DNA of 64,000 nt from Pseudomonas syringae (GCF_021605415.1 NZ_WKEQ01000025.1:23199-87198); one strand, 5' to 3'; positions 30,875 to 39,341 are shown, counted from the first letter of the stretch. Made by a program: numbers and translations. The notes: generated by a model from the letters alone, not told the origin.

Positions 30875-31108
30875 ATGGAATGTTTTATCTGTTCAACCGA
30901 AGCGGGCGAGGTGCCGCCGGCTGGTGACTACAAGCAGATTGCTTGCCCAGAGTGTGGCGAATACAGGATCTCAGGCACGGCGATTTCGCTATTCAAAGAG
31001 CACAACTGGAAATTCAACATTGAAGAGACGAGGCGCTGGCTGGCCTCACAACAAGGCGGCGGCACCGTCCCATTAATCAGCTCGGAGAGGGCAGCATCGC
31101 TGATTTAA
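30875..31108 (+). CDS. small zinc-ribbon-like protein (paralogue of 3425-3655)
   Basis: This 77-residue protein has CFIC at residues 3-6 and CPECGEYRIS at about 24-33, then a helix FNIEETRRWLASQQ. This is the same arrangement as the 3425-3655 product. A strong GGAGG precedes the ATG. Upstream is a GGATCA/TGATCC stem. It is an independent plus-strand gene inside the minus-strand early region, and its last four bases overlap the methyltransferase 3' end. Function is unknown. Confidence 0.65.
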   Translation: MECFICSTEAGEVPPAGDYKQIACPECGEYRISGTAISLFKEHNWKFNIEETRRWLASQQGGGTVPLISSERAASLI

Positions 31109-32026
31109 GCCGCAGCTTTGAGCGCCTCGATAATTCGCTGGCCCGCGAGTGGCGGTACGGCGTTGCCGGTCATGTGCATGGTCAGCTTGTGGTTGTCAGG
31201 GCGCAGCGTGTCTTTCGGGAACGACTGCGCCGCCATGGCCTCGTCAGCGCTGATCATGCGCATCATGTTGCCGTCTACCACCGCCCAGCGATCCAGCGTT
31301 GTAATGGTGCCGATCGGGCGGTCAAGGCTGCGTCCGGTCAGCCCTGAGCCTGAACCGTAGTAGGGCATCACGAACCGGTCACCGAAGCGCTCTCGACCAT
31401 TCTTCACGCGGGTCAGTGTCGACGCGGCGCGGCCTGGCTTGTTGACCGGTGACCACTTGCCGGCGTCGAAGTCGATAATCTCGCGGGCGGGCACATGCTG
31501 GTAGCGGGGCAACTGCAAGTGCAGCGGGGCCTTGCTGCGCGAGCAGACCATGAACAAGCGTACGCGGTGCTGTGGGACGCCGAGATCGGCGCAGTCCACG
31601 ATGTGCGGTGCCAGTGAGTAGCCCAGCCGCTGCATCGCGTCAGCCCACGCTGGGTAGAGAATCCAGTCCATGAACTCCGGTACGTTCTCGATCACCGCGA
31701 ACTCCGGACGATTGACCTGCGTTCTGCACCGGCGCCCAGGCTGTCGAGCGCGAGTTGTCGTGCTGAGGGTTTCCGGCAGCTTTGCCGCGAGCCTTTGTGT
31801 GCCCTTGGCAGCATGGCGAGGCAAGCATCACATCGTGCTTCGGCACATCCGCCCAATTCGCCTGGTGCAGATCCTGACATGCGTGGATCGTGTCCGGGTT
31901 ATTTCGGGTGTGCCACTCGACTGCCTCGGGCCAGTGGTTTGCGGCCCAAAGAACTTTCAGACCGGCGTTGCGGCCGCCCTTTGTCCATCCGCCAAACCCG
32001 GCGAACAAGTCGATTGCTGATTGCAT
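31105..32026 (-). pseudogene. C5-cytosine DNA methyltransferase, frameshifted
   Basis: The frame opening at 32026 has motif I DLFAGFGGWTKGGRNAG and motif IV SPCCQGHTKARG. The second frame, ending at 31105, has motif VI IENVPEF, motif VIII QHRVRLFMV and motif X GNAVPPLAGQRIIEAL. Each half lacks what the other has. A single extra G near 31720 explains the break: without it the reading continues ...WAPVQNA-VNRPEFAVIENV. Either the gene is inactivated or the base is a sequencing error. An intact enzyme would methylate cytosine C5 and protect phage DNA. Confidence 0.85.
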
Positions 32027-32110
32027 AGGGGATCCTCGCCGGCTGGCGTGATTCGTTGAAGTGGGGTATTGGTGTTCGGCCCGGCGTGGGGCCGGAGGTA
32101 GGAGAAGCAG

Positions 32111-32368
32111 ATGGCTACTGATTTTACGAAGGGCCGCTACAACGTCTATTCGGGTAGAGGGCCGACAGCGCCCTTGATTGGTCGCATCGATGAAGATGAG
32201 TTTGTGCGAAGCAGCACCGGCGAGCTCCTGTATCGAATCGATGGTGACGAGGTATATACCGCGGGTTCTGCCGCGAAATACATTGGTGATATCACTGAAA
32301 CGGATGGCGGTCGGGGCATGCTCGTTGATTCAAATCATAATGTCGTGCTGACGATCGTTCCTGAATAA
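32111..32368 (+). CDS. plus-strand prophage cassette gene (hypothetical)
   Basis: This 85-residue protein has a repeating beta pattern: GRIDEDEFVRSSTGELLYRIDGDEVYTAG...GRGMLVDSNHNVVLTIVPE, with two similar I-D/E-D-E-x-V turns. There is no signal peptide. The start follows GGTAGGAG. Immediately upstream is a CGGCCC/GGGCCG hairpin preceded by GTGGGGTATT, an arrangement repeated before the 32898 gene. Function is unknown. Confidence 0.65.
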   Translation: MATDFTKGRYNVYSGRGPTAPLIGRIDEDEFVRSSTGELLYRIDGDEVYTAGSAAKYIGDITETDGGRGMLVDSNHNVVLTIVPE

Positions 32369-32391
32369 TCAGCGCAGCGGGTGAGGGGCGG

Positions 32392-32793
32392 TCAGGCGCG
32401 TCGGACTTTGAAGTGGAGCATTGCCTTGATGCTGTGGCAGTAATCCTGAAGTCGCTCATAGGCCTTATATTTGGCCTGACTGCGAGTGGCTGCCCACACC
32501 CTGACCAGATCTTCGCGAGCTTCCCGGTTCCAATCGAGATCATCCCAGTCATGCTTGAACGGCAGAACAAGCCACTCTTTCAGCGGCAACGTCTCGACCA
32601 TTTCGCCGTACTGCATTTCGTGGGTGGGGTGGTAGTTGCTGATCCGTTTCTTCGGATCTTCGTCCAGCACAACGCCGATGTAGTGACCTCGATCTGCGAG
32701 GATCACGCCGGGCTTCCCGTAAGCGATGACGCGTAGGCCTATTTCGGCGGGCACCTGATAGTGCTGCCGGACGTATGCGCAGTTGTGGCTCAT
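32392..32793 (-). CDS. hypothetical phage protein
   Basis: This 133-residue protein starts as MSHNCAYVRQHYQVPAEIGLRVIAYGKPGVILADRGHYIGVVLDEDP, a small SH3-like beta domain, followed by a helical basic C-terminus (NREAREDLVRVWAATRSQAKYKAYERL). The start follows TGGAGAT. No enzymatic motif is seen. Confidence 0.65.
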   Translation of the reverse strand: MSHNCAYVRQHYQVPAEIGLRVIAYGKPGVILADRGHYIGVVLDEDPKKRISNYHPTHEMQYGEMVETLPLKEWLVLPFKHDWDDLDWNREAREDLVRVWAATRSQAKYKAYERLQDYCHSIKAMLHFKVRRA

Positions 32794-32897
32794 GGATTAT
32801 CTCCAGTCAAGCGCCGCCCTCCGTGACCGGTGGTGGCAATTTGGTTTGGGTTGGGGTATTACGGGTGACCGGCACGAGGCCGGGTAAAGGAGCATCA

Positions 32898-33044
32898 ATG
32901 AAAAAGTGGCGCGTATATCTCGAAGGAAAAAATCTGGGTACGGTTGTAGCCGATAGCGAGGCGGAGGCAAAAATTGCTGCGGAAGATCAGTTTGACCTGA
33001 CTGACGATGAAGGCGACTTGCTCACTGCGGTTGAAGACGACTAA
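32898..33044 (+). CDS. plus-strand prophage cassette gene, 48-residue acidic protein
   Basis: The ATG at 32898 has a strong AAAGGAG. The product MKKWRVYLEGKNLGTVVADSEAEAKIAAEDQ... has an acidic tail and looks like a beta-beta-alpha mini-domain. A CCGGC/GCCGG hairpin preceded by TTGGGGTATT lies just upstream. A longer in-frame reading from 32775 has no ribosome site. Function is unknown. Confidence 0.6.
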   Translation: MKKWRVYLEGKNLGTVVADSEAEAKIAAEDQFDLTDDEGDLLTAVEDD

Positions 33045-33053
33045 GCGCGTGAA

Positions 33054-33413
33054 CTATTGATGGTACGGCGCGATGATCTCGTCACCCGGATCCACCGATA
33101 GTTCGGCCATGCTCCTCTCGTAGAATGCTTGCGACACCTTCTCTGGTATCTCATAAGGTGTCGCGACATTCCGAAGCATCCACTCCTGCGTTTTGAAGTC
33201 CGCGCCGATCAGGTTCTTCAGTAGCCGCTGGTGAATGTCCTGCTGGTTGTTGATGCCGTGCGCCGCCATGACTCGCTTGAGGTCGGGCTTGAACACACCC
33301 GCCACCTCAACCGTAAACTTCTCGACGCCCAATGCAGCGTCCTTTGCTGCAGCCTTCTCGCGCTTCTTGCGCTGCTTGATGGCTTCCGCCGTCAGCTCCC
33401 TTTCCTCGGCCAT
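33054..33413 (-). CDS. hypothetical phage protein
   Basis: This 119-residue protein has a Lys/Ala-rich N-terminal helix (AEAIKQRKKREKAAAKDAALGVEKF) and a C-terminal helical part (MAAHGINNQQDIHQRLLKNLIGADFKTQEWMLRNVATPYEIPEKV). GAGG precedes the ATG. It may be nucleic-acid-binding by charge, but no family is recognised. It is convergent with the 32898 gene, 9 bases apart. Confidence 0.6.
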   Translation of the reverse strand: MAEERELTAEAIKQRKKREKAAAKDAALGVEKFTVEVAGVFKPDLKRVMAAHGINNQQDIHQRLLKNLIGADFKTQEWMLRNVATPYEIPEKVSQAFYERSMAELSVDPGDEIIAPYHQ

Positions 33414-33563
33414 GGCCTACCTCTTCAATCGCGTAGTTACTGGGTTCAGGCTCGCTGCCAGCGACGTAAGCCTCTGTCAGAAGCCGCTATAATGGCGGAT
33501 GTGGGCGTAGTGACTATTTGGATGTTCTGTTAGAATATTTGAAAACTATGCGGGTTTTTGGGA

Positions 33564-34304
33564 ATGCGCCGTCCTCAAAATAATTTAATTTCAAATATTC
33601 TTAAGTTGTTTCATGGGAATGCAGAGCAGCTCGCGGGTTTGTTTACTTCGATGTATATTAGCGCTGCAATAATAATAGCTAGTTTGCGCGCGGATGAAGT
33701 TGGCAGTTTGCCTTTGAATGAGCTTGGAGATTTTCTCGCCGGCGTTTTCGGGCCACTTGCTGTTCTTTGGCTAGTGCTTGGTTACTATCAACAAGGTCGT
33801 GAGCTGAAAATTAGCTCTCAAGCGCTCGTCGCGCAGTGTGTAGAACTTTCGAATTCCGTAAGTCAACAGCAGAAAGCCTTAGAAGTATCTACTGATCAGA
33901 TGATATTGGCAAAAGCAAAGCATGAGTTGGAGATGTTGGAGGTTGAAGAGTCTATTCGCCCTAGGGTTGATGTAGCTTATGTGAACTCGGGTATTTCCAA
34001 TTCCGGCGAGTGGCTAAATTTCAATTTTCTAATTATTAATGCACCTGCCTACGGTCTGAGAATCTTCTGGTCTGATGCAGGTGGGGAATATGAAGTGCTG
34101 ACGGCAGGATATATCGGAACGCAGGCGAGAGAGAAATTCCAAGTTAATTTTCAAAAAAATGATGTGTGTATTAGTTTTAATATTACTGTGTCTTGTAAGA
34201 ATGTTCGGGGAAGGCCGTATGACTACCACTTCACCTATGATTCTTCTAACGGAAAGAGCTTCGTCGAAGCACATGAGCCATCGGCTCCAAAGTTGTTAGG
34301 TTAG
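33564..34304 (+). CDS. AT-rich membrane/coiled-coil prophage cargo gene
   Basis: This 246-residue product is read from the ATG at 33564. It has two hydrophobic segments (LFTSMYISAAIIIASL near residues 25-40; LAGVFGPLAVLWLVLGYYQQGRELK near 60-80), then a coiled coil (SQALVAQCVELSNSVSQQQKALEVSTDQMILAKAKHELEMLEVEE), then a beta-rich soluble domain of about 100 residues. Base and codon use are markedly A/T-richer than in its neighbours, and it faces against the early operon. This looks like a recently acquired moron or defence gene. TATAAT at 33489-33494 may be its -10. No known defence family is assigned. Confidence 0.7.
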   Translation: MRRPQNNLISNILKLFHGNAEQLAGLFTSMYISAAIIIASLRADEVGSLPLNELGDFLAGVFGPLAVLWLVLGYYQQGRELKISSQALVAQCVELSNSVSQQQKALEVSTDQMILAKAKHELEMLEVEESIRPRVDVAYVNSGISNSGEWLNFNFLIINAPAYGLRIFWSDAGGEYEVLTAGYIGTQAREKFQVNFQKNDVCISFNITVSCKNVRGRPYDYHFTYDSSNGKSFVEAHEPSAPKLLG

Positions 34305-34505
34305 ATCGCCTCAGTTATTTATGTCTATTCAACTGGTACGGTATGGGGCTGTCCATCCATAACGTTGTATTTTCTCCACACCATTTGTTTACTACTTTGT
34401 TCGCTCATCGTTTCTATCGGCTCTTGATCATGGCTACCTCTTCGATGCCGCTGGTCGGCAAGTCCAGCCAGATTTGCCGTTTGCGTTGTTGGATTCTGAA
34501 GCGTC

Positions 34506-34970
34506 TCACGCTGCAACCTTCACCTGATTCCAGGCACCAACCGCTTCGAAGATGCGGTAGGCCCGGGCTTCGTCGAGCGACACAGCATCAGGAATCGCAA
34601 TCCAGCCCGAGGCGACCAGGTGCTTCGGGTTGGCGCTGTCGCGGATCTCTTGGTAGCAATGCTCGATCACTTCTTCGAGGTGGTCGGAGAGATACACACC
34701 GTCGGGCGCGACCTCGACCGACTTCAGGTAGCGGTTGCCTGCTTGATCGATGCACAAGGCGCTGAGAAAGATCGTCCACCGGTGGGCGACCTCGCAGACT
34801 GCTTGGCCGATCTTCCCGGGTGCGATGTTCTTCAGCGACTTGTAATTGACCATGCCCTGCCGGCCGCTGGGGTCGATGTTCACGACGGCAACGTGGTTGG
34901 TGCTGATCAGGGCGCGGCACGAACGCTCGATCCGGGCCTTCAGGTTGTGAGGTTTCCGTTTCGACTTCAT
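34506..34970 (-). CDS. hypothetical phage protein
   Basis: This 154-residue protein has a basic N-terminus (MKSKRKPHNLKARIERSCRAL) and a mixed alpha/beta body (NHVAVVNIDPSGRQGMVNYKSLKNIAPGKIGQAVCEVAHRW; YLSDHLEEVIEHCYQEIRDSANPKHLVASGWIAIPDA). Its ATG overlaps the stop of the 34967 gene. It belongs to the exonuclease operon and probably serves replication or recombination. The 200 bases between it and the AT-rich gene hold no gene I can support. Confidence 0.65.
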   Translation of the reverse strand: MKSKRKPHNLKARIERSCRALISTNHVAVVNIDPSGRQGMVNYKSLKNIAPGKIGQAVCEVAHRWTIFLSALCIDQAGNRYLKSVEVAPDGVYLSDHLEEVIEHCYQEIRDSANPKHLVASGWIAIPDAVSLDEARAYRIFEAVGAWNQVKVAA

Positions 34971-35209
34971 AGCGAGTCCGCCATTTTGCGCAGCGCCTTC
35001 CGTTCGGCTGCCGATATCGGCTTGGGGCGCCGCTTCAGCGTCGTATCAGGGTCTATTTTCTGCGAGCGGGGCGGCGGCAGTGGTTTGCGCGGCGGACTTT
35101 TCAGTTGCTCGATTTGCCCGCCGGCGGCCGGGAACTGGGTGACCCGTGCCGAGATCGCATCGGCGCTTTGTCGCTGCTGCTCGACCAGGTTGAGGTGGTT
35201 GCTGATCAT
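34967..35209 (-). CDS. small basic hypothetical phage protein
   Basis: This 80-residue product is read from the ATG at 35209, which has AGGAG 7 bases upstream inside the end of the exonuclease gene. It is Pro/Lys/Arg-rich (LKSPPRKPLPPPRSQKIDPDTTLKRRPKPISAAERKALRKM), so largely disordered. It lies between two coupled genes of the recombination operon. Confidence 0.6.
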   Translation of the reverse strand: MISNHLNLVEQQRQSADAISARVTQFPAAGGQIEQLKSPPRKPLPPPRSQKIDPDTTLKRRPKPISAAERKALRKMADSL

Positions 35210-35211
35210 GA

Positions 35212-35880
35212 TCACGCTCCTAATCTATGGGCCTGCGCCCGCGCTTTGTCCGCGACTTCATCGACCATCCTGCCAAGCTCCAGATTGAACTGAACCAGTT
35301 CTTGATGAAGCATCGCGATGTACTCGTCATCGCGCTTAATGGTCTCGATGTACAGCCGGCAGTCTTCGTCTTGGCGCGGATCGAACGACAGGAAATCCCA
35401 CCATTCCCGGCCCGTGACGAACATGCAGCCCTGAACCTGCGGCTTGTGTTCGTCGGGCATTCCTTCGAGCCAGGTGCGGACGTGGACGGCTTCGTTGAAT
35501 GGACACTTCGACTCAATGCCTCCGTCCTCACCAATCAAGCCGTCCGGCGAACAGCCCAGCCAGTCGTATTTTGGGTGAACCACAAAGCCCGACTTGATGA
35601 CGGTGTTGCCGGTCAGAATTTCGTAAAAGTCGTGACTCGACTGCTCGACCTCGGTACCCCACGCCATCGACTTGCTGCTGACCGAATGTTTCGACCGGTT
35701 AGCCAAGCGTTCGAAGGCCAGTTCGCGCATGTAGGTGGTTCGGGCGGCAAGCGGCTTGCGTTTGCCATGCTTGTCACGATCCCCCCAAGCAACTACATCC
35801 TTGAACCGGCTCGCTGTAAGGCGCCCGCTGCGATCCTGATGCCATTGCTCGGTGCGCTGAAGATCTACTGAGGCGTTCAT
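35212..35880 (-). CDS. YqaJ-like phage exonuclease/recombinase
   Basis: This 222-residue protein has RTEQWHQDRSGRLTASRFKDVV at the N-terminus, GTEVEQSSHDFYEILTG (the helix with the catalytic Glu), YDWLGCSPDGLIGEDGGIESKCPF (the Asp and Glu-x-Lys of the lambda-exonuclease/PD-(D/E)XK core), and VQGCMFVTGREWWDFLSFDP. It degrades one strand of double-stranded ends so that a RecT/Bet-type annealase can act. The expected partner upstream is cut off by the prophage truncation. Confidence 0.9.
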   Translation of the reverse strand: MNASVDLQRTEQWHQDRSGRLTASRFKDVVAWGDRDKHGKRKPLAARTTYMRELAFERLANRSKHSVSSKSMAWGTEVEQSSHDFYEILTGNTVIKSGFVVHPKYDWLGCSPDGLIGEDGGIESKCPFNEAVHVRTWLEGMPDEHKPQVQGCMFVTGREWWDFLSFDPRQDEDCRLYIETIKRDDEYIAMLHQELVQFNLELGRMVDEVADKARAQAHRLGA

Positions 35881-36060
35881 TGGTCACCGCCCTGCAGGTC
35901 GTTGTCGGCATTGGCGCTTGAGCCTTCGTTGAGGGTCCCGTTACATGGCTACCCCTCTTGTTCGTTGCCGCTACTGGCGCCCTCGGCCAGCCACGGAGAA
36001 GATGCAGGTGGGCGGTTATAGGCCGCAGTTTCGTCCGCATCGGAGAGTGATCGAAACACC
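35881..36060 (-). other. truncated upstream phage sequence at the prophage break
   Basis: On the minus strand a short open frame ends in a TGA overlapping the exonuclease ATG (ATGA). Further upstream in the same frame a TAG at 35951-35949 closes another stretch containing AAYNRPPASSPWLAEG. These look like 3' ends of phage genes, possibly a RecT-type annealase, but they are too short to assign. The sequence stops resembling phage at about 36060. Confidence 0.4.
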
Positions 36061-36616
36061 GGGACGCTATCTTTCGGTGAATGCTTCGTCCATCACTGAT
36101 GCAATCGCGCTGGGTGCGATCAAGCTGATCGCCAAGGCGCTGCCCAAGACTTATGCCAATCCGTCCAACCACCAGGCCCGGGAAGATATGGCCACCGCCA
36201 GCCTGATGGCCGGCATGGCATTTGGCAACGCAGGGGTAGGCGCGGTGCATGCGCTGGCGTATCCATTGGGCGGCCGGTTCAACATCGCCCATGGTGTCAG
36301 CAACGCCTTGCTGCTGCCGTACGTAATGGAGTGGAACAAGATGGCCTGCGTCGAGCGCTTCCGTGACATCGCCGAAGCCATGGGTGTGCGTGTCGCCGAC
36401 CTGAACGACAAGGATGCGGCGGATCAGGCTGTCAAAGCCATGGCGGATCTATGCGCCGCTGTGGATATCCCAACCGGTATGCGCAGTTTCAACGTGCCCG
36501 AGGACGCCATCCCGGCGATGGCCGAAGAGGCCAGCGAGATCGACCGTTTGATGCGAAACAACCCGCGAAAGTTGACCGCCACCGATATTGAGAAAATCTA
36601 CCGCGCAGCCTACTGA
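36061..36616 (+). pseudogene. iron-containing alcohol dehydrogenase, 5'-truncated
   Basis: About 185 residues from SVNASSITDAIALGAIKLIAKALP to the stop match the C-terminal half of group III iron-dependent alcohol dehydrogenases. The two metal-binding His motifs GAVHALAYPLGG and IAHGVSNALLLP are present. The N-terminal NAD-binding half and the first metal ligands (DALTHAIE-type motif) are missing, so the remnant cannot be active. The frame runs on upstream into unrelated DNA, giving a fused open frame from 35945. The truncation coincides with the prophage end. Confidence 0.85.
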
Positions 36617-36692
36617 GCCCGAAAAGCTGCGACGCCCCAGCCTGCCGGCTCGGGCATCTGACATCACAAGACCAACAATACAGGTGTACTCA

Positions 36693-38135
36693 ATGTCCAA
36701 CACTACTGCACAGCGGTGCGAAAGCCCGTACATCCCGCTGGGCCCTTTCAAGGTCCGGTTACCGTTCATTCACTACAAAGTCGAGCTGCCGGACTACCTG
36801 CAAGGGTTGCTGATGTGCGCCGTGGATCTGGCCGCCATTCCGCTGATGACCGAATTGCTCGGCATGCCATTTGAGGTCGCGCTGGCGGTCGTGATGCTCA
36901 ACGGATTGCTTTACCTCGTGCACCATTTACTCGGTGACCCGACCGTACCGGGCTGGATTACCCCGGCGGTACCACTGTTGATGGCTTACTGTGCTCAATT
37001 TCCAATGGGCCCGGAGCGTGTCCATGCCTTGATTGCCTTCCAGTTGATGTTGGGGGTTTTTTCAATTGCCCTAGGGGCGACCGGGATGGCGAAGAAGGTT
37101 GTGGAATATGTGCCCTCCGCGATCAAGTCAGGGATTATCGTCGGTGCCGGCTTGAGTGCGGTGATTGCGGTGTTCCAGGTCGGTGGCAAATTCAATGTGT
37201 TGCCGTGGACCATCTCCATTACGGTCGGCATCGCCTTCTATCTGATCTTCTCCCAGCACTTCAACGAGCTGAAGCAGCGCAACCGCTTCTGGTGGAACTT
37301 CGCCAAACTGGGGATCCTGCCAATCATTCTGTTGGCGGTAGTGATTGCACCGCTGTTCGGTGAGGCGCCATGGCCAACCATTCAGTGGGGCATCAGCAAA
37401 CCGGATTTCGCCGGGCTGTGGAGCGACTACACCGTGTTCGGCCTGGGCATGCCGCCACTGTCGATGTTCATCTCCGCGCTGCCGACCATGCTGGCGGTGT
37501 ACATCATTGTCTTCGGCGATGTGCTTAGTGCGAAATCGCTCCTCGATGAGGCGGAAACTGTCCGAACTGACGAAGTCGTCGACTACAACGCCGATCGCTC
37601 TCACCTGATCTTCGGCGCGCGTAATGCGTTCATGAGTATCTTTGGCCCGGATGTCGCCATGTGCGGCCCAAAATGGGCGGCGATGCTGGTGGTGGTGATC
37701 GAGCGTTTTAAAGGTGGGCCGAAGGCGATGAAGTCCATTATCGGCGGTGTCGGGTCGTTCCGTTGGGGGACCAACACCGGTCTGCTGTTGTTGCCTGTAG
37801 TGACTCTGGTACAGCCGATTCTCGGTGTTGCTCTGTCGCTGACGTTGCTGATCCAGGGGTATGTGAGTGTGCGTCTGGGTATCCTTGAAGCTCGTAGCCA
37901 ACGCGACTTGGGTATCGCGGGCGTGATCGGTGCGGTACTGGCGATCAAGGGGGCGAGCTGGGCATTCGGGATTGGCGTTGTGTTGTGTTTGCTGATCTAC
38001 GGCAAAAATTTCTTCAAGGGTGAGGTGGATGGGACATTTGCCAAGGATCTGAAGGCGGCCGATACCAAGCCAGCCAAAGGTGCCGAGTCGCCCACCACTA
38101 CCAAGCGGGTAGCAGAAGATGCTATGGCTGACTGA
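36693..38135 (+). CDS. NCS2-type (xanthine/uracil family-like) permease
   Basis: This 480-residue integral membrane protein has about 12 hydrophobic helices (PDYLQGLLMCAVDLAAIPLMTELLG; IKSGIIVGAGLSAVIAVFQVGG; GLGMPPLSMFISALPTMLAVYIIVFGDVLSAKSLLDEA). The architecture and PSAIKSGIIVGAGL-like motif fit the solute carrier 23/NCS2 group, although similarity to purine carriers is distant and the substrate is unknown. The ATG at 36693 follows AGGTG. It lies 76 bases after the alcohol dehydrogenase remnant and may once have been co-transcribed with it. Confidence 0.75.
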   Translation: MSNTTAQRCESPYIPLGPFKVRLPFIHYKVELPDYLQGLLMCAVDLAAIPLMTELLGMPFEVALAVVMLNGLLYLVHHLLGDPTVPGWITPAVPLLMAYCAQFPMGPERVHALIAFQLMLGVFSIALGATGMAKKVVEYVPSAIKSGIIVGAGLSAVIAVFQVGGKFNVLPWTISITVGIAFYLIFSQHFNELKQRNRFWWNFAKLGILPIILLAVVIAPLFGEAPWPTIQWGISKPDFAGLWSDYTVFGLGMPPLSMFISALPTMLAVYIIVFGDVLSAKSLLDEAETVRTDEVVDYNADRSHLIFGARNAFMSIFGPDVAMCGPKWAAMLVVVIERFKGGPKAMKSIIGGVGSFRWGTNTGLLLLPVVTLVQPILGVALSLTLLIQGYVSVRLGILEARSQRDLGIAGVIGAVLAIKGASWAFGIGVVLCLLIYGKNFFKGEVDGTFAKDLKAADTKPAKGAESPTTTKRVAEDAMAD

Positions 38136-38174
38136 CAGGTCTGAGTCGCTCGGTCTGACACTATTGTGCTGAGC

Positions 38175-38240
38175 TTCCTCCCACAGGTTTTGTATTGATC
38201 AGGCCCTCTGTGATCAACACTCATCCATTGGTGGGAGGAA
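38175..38240. repeat. inverted repeat downstream of the permease
   Basis: TTCCTCCCAC and GTGGGAGGAA are perfect 10-base inverted arms about 46 bases apart in the 38136-38440 spacer. They may be a degenerate REP pair or a transcript 3' structure. I see nothing else in that spacer. Confidence 0.45.
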
Positions 38241-38440
38241 CCAACGCTCAGGCGCACCGCACGACCGAGAATGGGAAGATCACGAATGACTCGCTCGCAA
38301 TACTCATGCGTGATTGAGCAGATTTTTTGGCACCCGCCACAGGAAGGAAATCGGTTTTGTTAGATGTGTTTGTTCGCACGAACATCATCAACCAAATCGG
38401 CGTTCTTGTTTCTGTGTTTCCCGGGATTGCGTGAAGAACC

Positions 38441-38470
38441 AAAGAAAAGCCCGCGTCTTGAGCGCGGGCT
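38441..38470 (-). terminator. terminator for the 38550-38861 gene
   Basis: AGCCCGCG / CGCGGGCT stem with a 7-base loop, followed on the minus strand by TTTTCTTT. Confidence 0.8.
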
Positions 38471-38549
38471 AAAGGGATCACATAGGAGCTGTAGCTACAA
38501 TAAAAGGCTGAACGTGAAAACCTTGTGAAAGGCGGGATAGGCTGCAAAT

Positions 38550-38861
38550 TTAACTACCAGATCCGTTCCCACCGCTTCCCCCTTTCCCATCACCTCCGCC
38601 TTTCGAGCCACCTGATGGGGTCGGGCCGTTGTCGGTCGTTCCTGAGTCGGCACCGTTGGAAACCGATCCGGTTTTTCCATCTATTCCTTTCGTCGATGTA
38701 CCAGCGTCTGTACCGGTGCCTACGCCATTGGATTGATCGGATTGTGGCATCGCGGTGCCCGGTGGCAGCGCTGAGCCCTCAGTCGTTTTTTCTGCGGCGA
38801 TGGCACTGAGCGAGGAAATGGAGAGGATGCTGGCGAGCGTTAGTGCAGCGAATGCTTTCAT
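38550..38861 (-). CDS. secreted Gly/Ser/Thr-rich protein
   Basis: This 103-residue protein has a signal peptide (MKAFAALTLASILSISSLSAIAA). The mature part is low-complexity: Gly, Ser, Thr and Asp repeats ending in GGSKGGGDGKGGSGGNGSGS. It is predicted to be disordered in the periplasm. A gene of similar character enters the window at its right end. No function can be assigned. The terminator at 38441-38470 closes the unit. Confidence 0.65.
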   Translation of the reverse strand: MKAFAALTLASILSISSLSAIAAEKTTEGSALPPGTAMPQSDQSNGVGTGTDAGTSTKGIDGKTGSVSNGADSGTTDNGPTPSGGSKGGGDGKGGSGGNGSGS

Positions 38862-39125
38862 TTCAATTCTTCCGTGCAGTTGGTGTACTGCGTTGGAAAA
38901 TCAGTGGGTGGGGAAGGTGCCAGGCGCCAGACGAGTGGCTGTTCGGTTCACCTGGTCTCAAAGCACCCACCAGGGTTCGATCTTGTGGGTCAGACATTGC
39001 ACAAGAACACCCGGCCATAATTTCGGGTCTTTATCGTCCGCTCGTCGACATCGCAGCACTTCTTGTCCGGGCTCATCCTCAGACGTATATGCGCAGAACC
39101 TGCGCCCCAAAGAGGAGAGCGTGCC

Positions 39126-39341
39126 ATGGTAGATGACAATAACGGCCCTGAAGCCCCATACCCGGGCCCAGATGAGAAAGCGCCAGATTCAGGCGAAGGC
39201 CATGATTCGGGTCTTGAACGAGCCAGTTCTGAGCCCAAGCAGGGGACTGACGAGAGACCGGAAGATTGGAATCCGCCGCCTGGAAATCCCGGCTCTGACC
39301 AAGACGCTCAGACTGATCGGGAAAATGGCGGCGCAAAATAG
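39126..39341 (+). CDS. small acidic disordered protein
   Basis: This 71-residue product is read from the ATG at 39126, preceded by GAGGAGAG. It is Pro/Asp/Glu/Gly-rich (MVDDNNGPEAPYPGPDEKAPDSGEGHDSG...NPPPGNPGSDQDAQTD), with no hydrophobic core, so probably intrinsically disordered. The good ribosome site and a terminator at 39421 support it as a real gene. The 264 bases upstream (38862-39125) show no other gene. Confidence 0.55.
   Translation: MVDDNNGPEAPYPGPDEKAPDSGEGHDSGLERASSEPKQGTDERPEDWNPPPGNPGSDQDAQTDRENGGAK

Noticed and set aside
34325..34516. 63-residue minus-strand frame downstream of the 34506 gene
   Set aside because: It starts at a TTG inside the upstream gene with no properly spaced ribosome site. 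A shorter start within it also lacks one.
35774..36292. 172-residue minus-strand frame across the prophage break
   Set aside because: It overlaps both the exonuclease start and the alcohol dehydrogenase remnant in non-coding frames and has no domain-like content.
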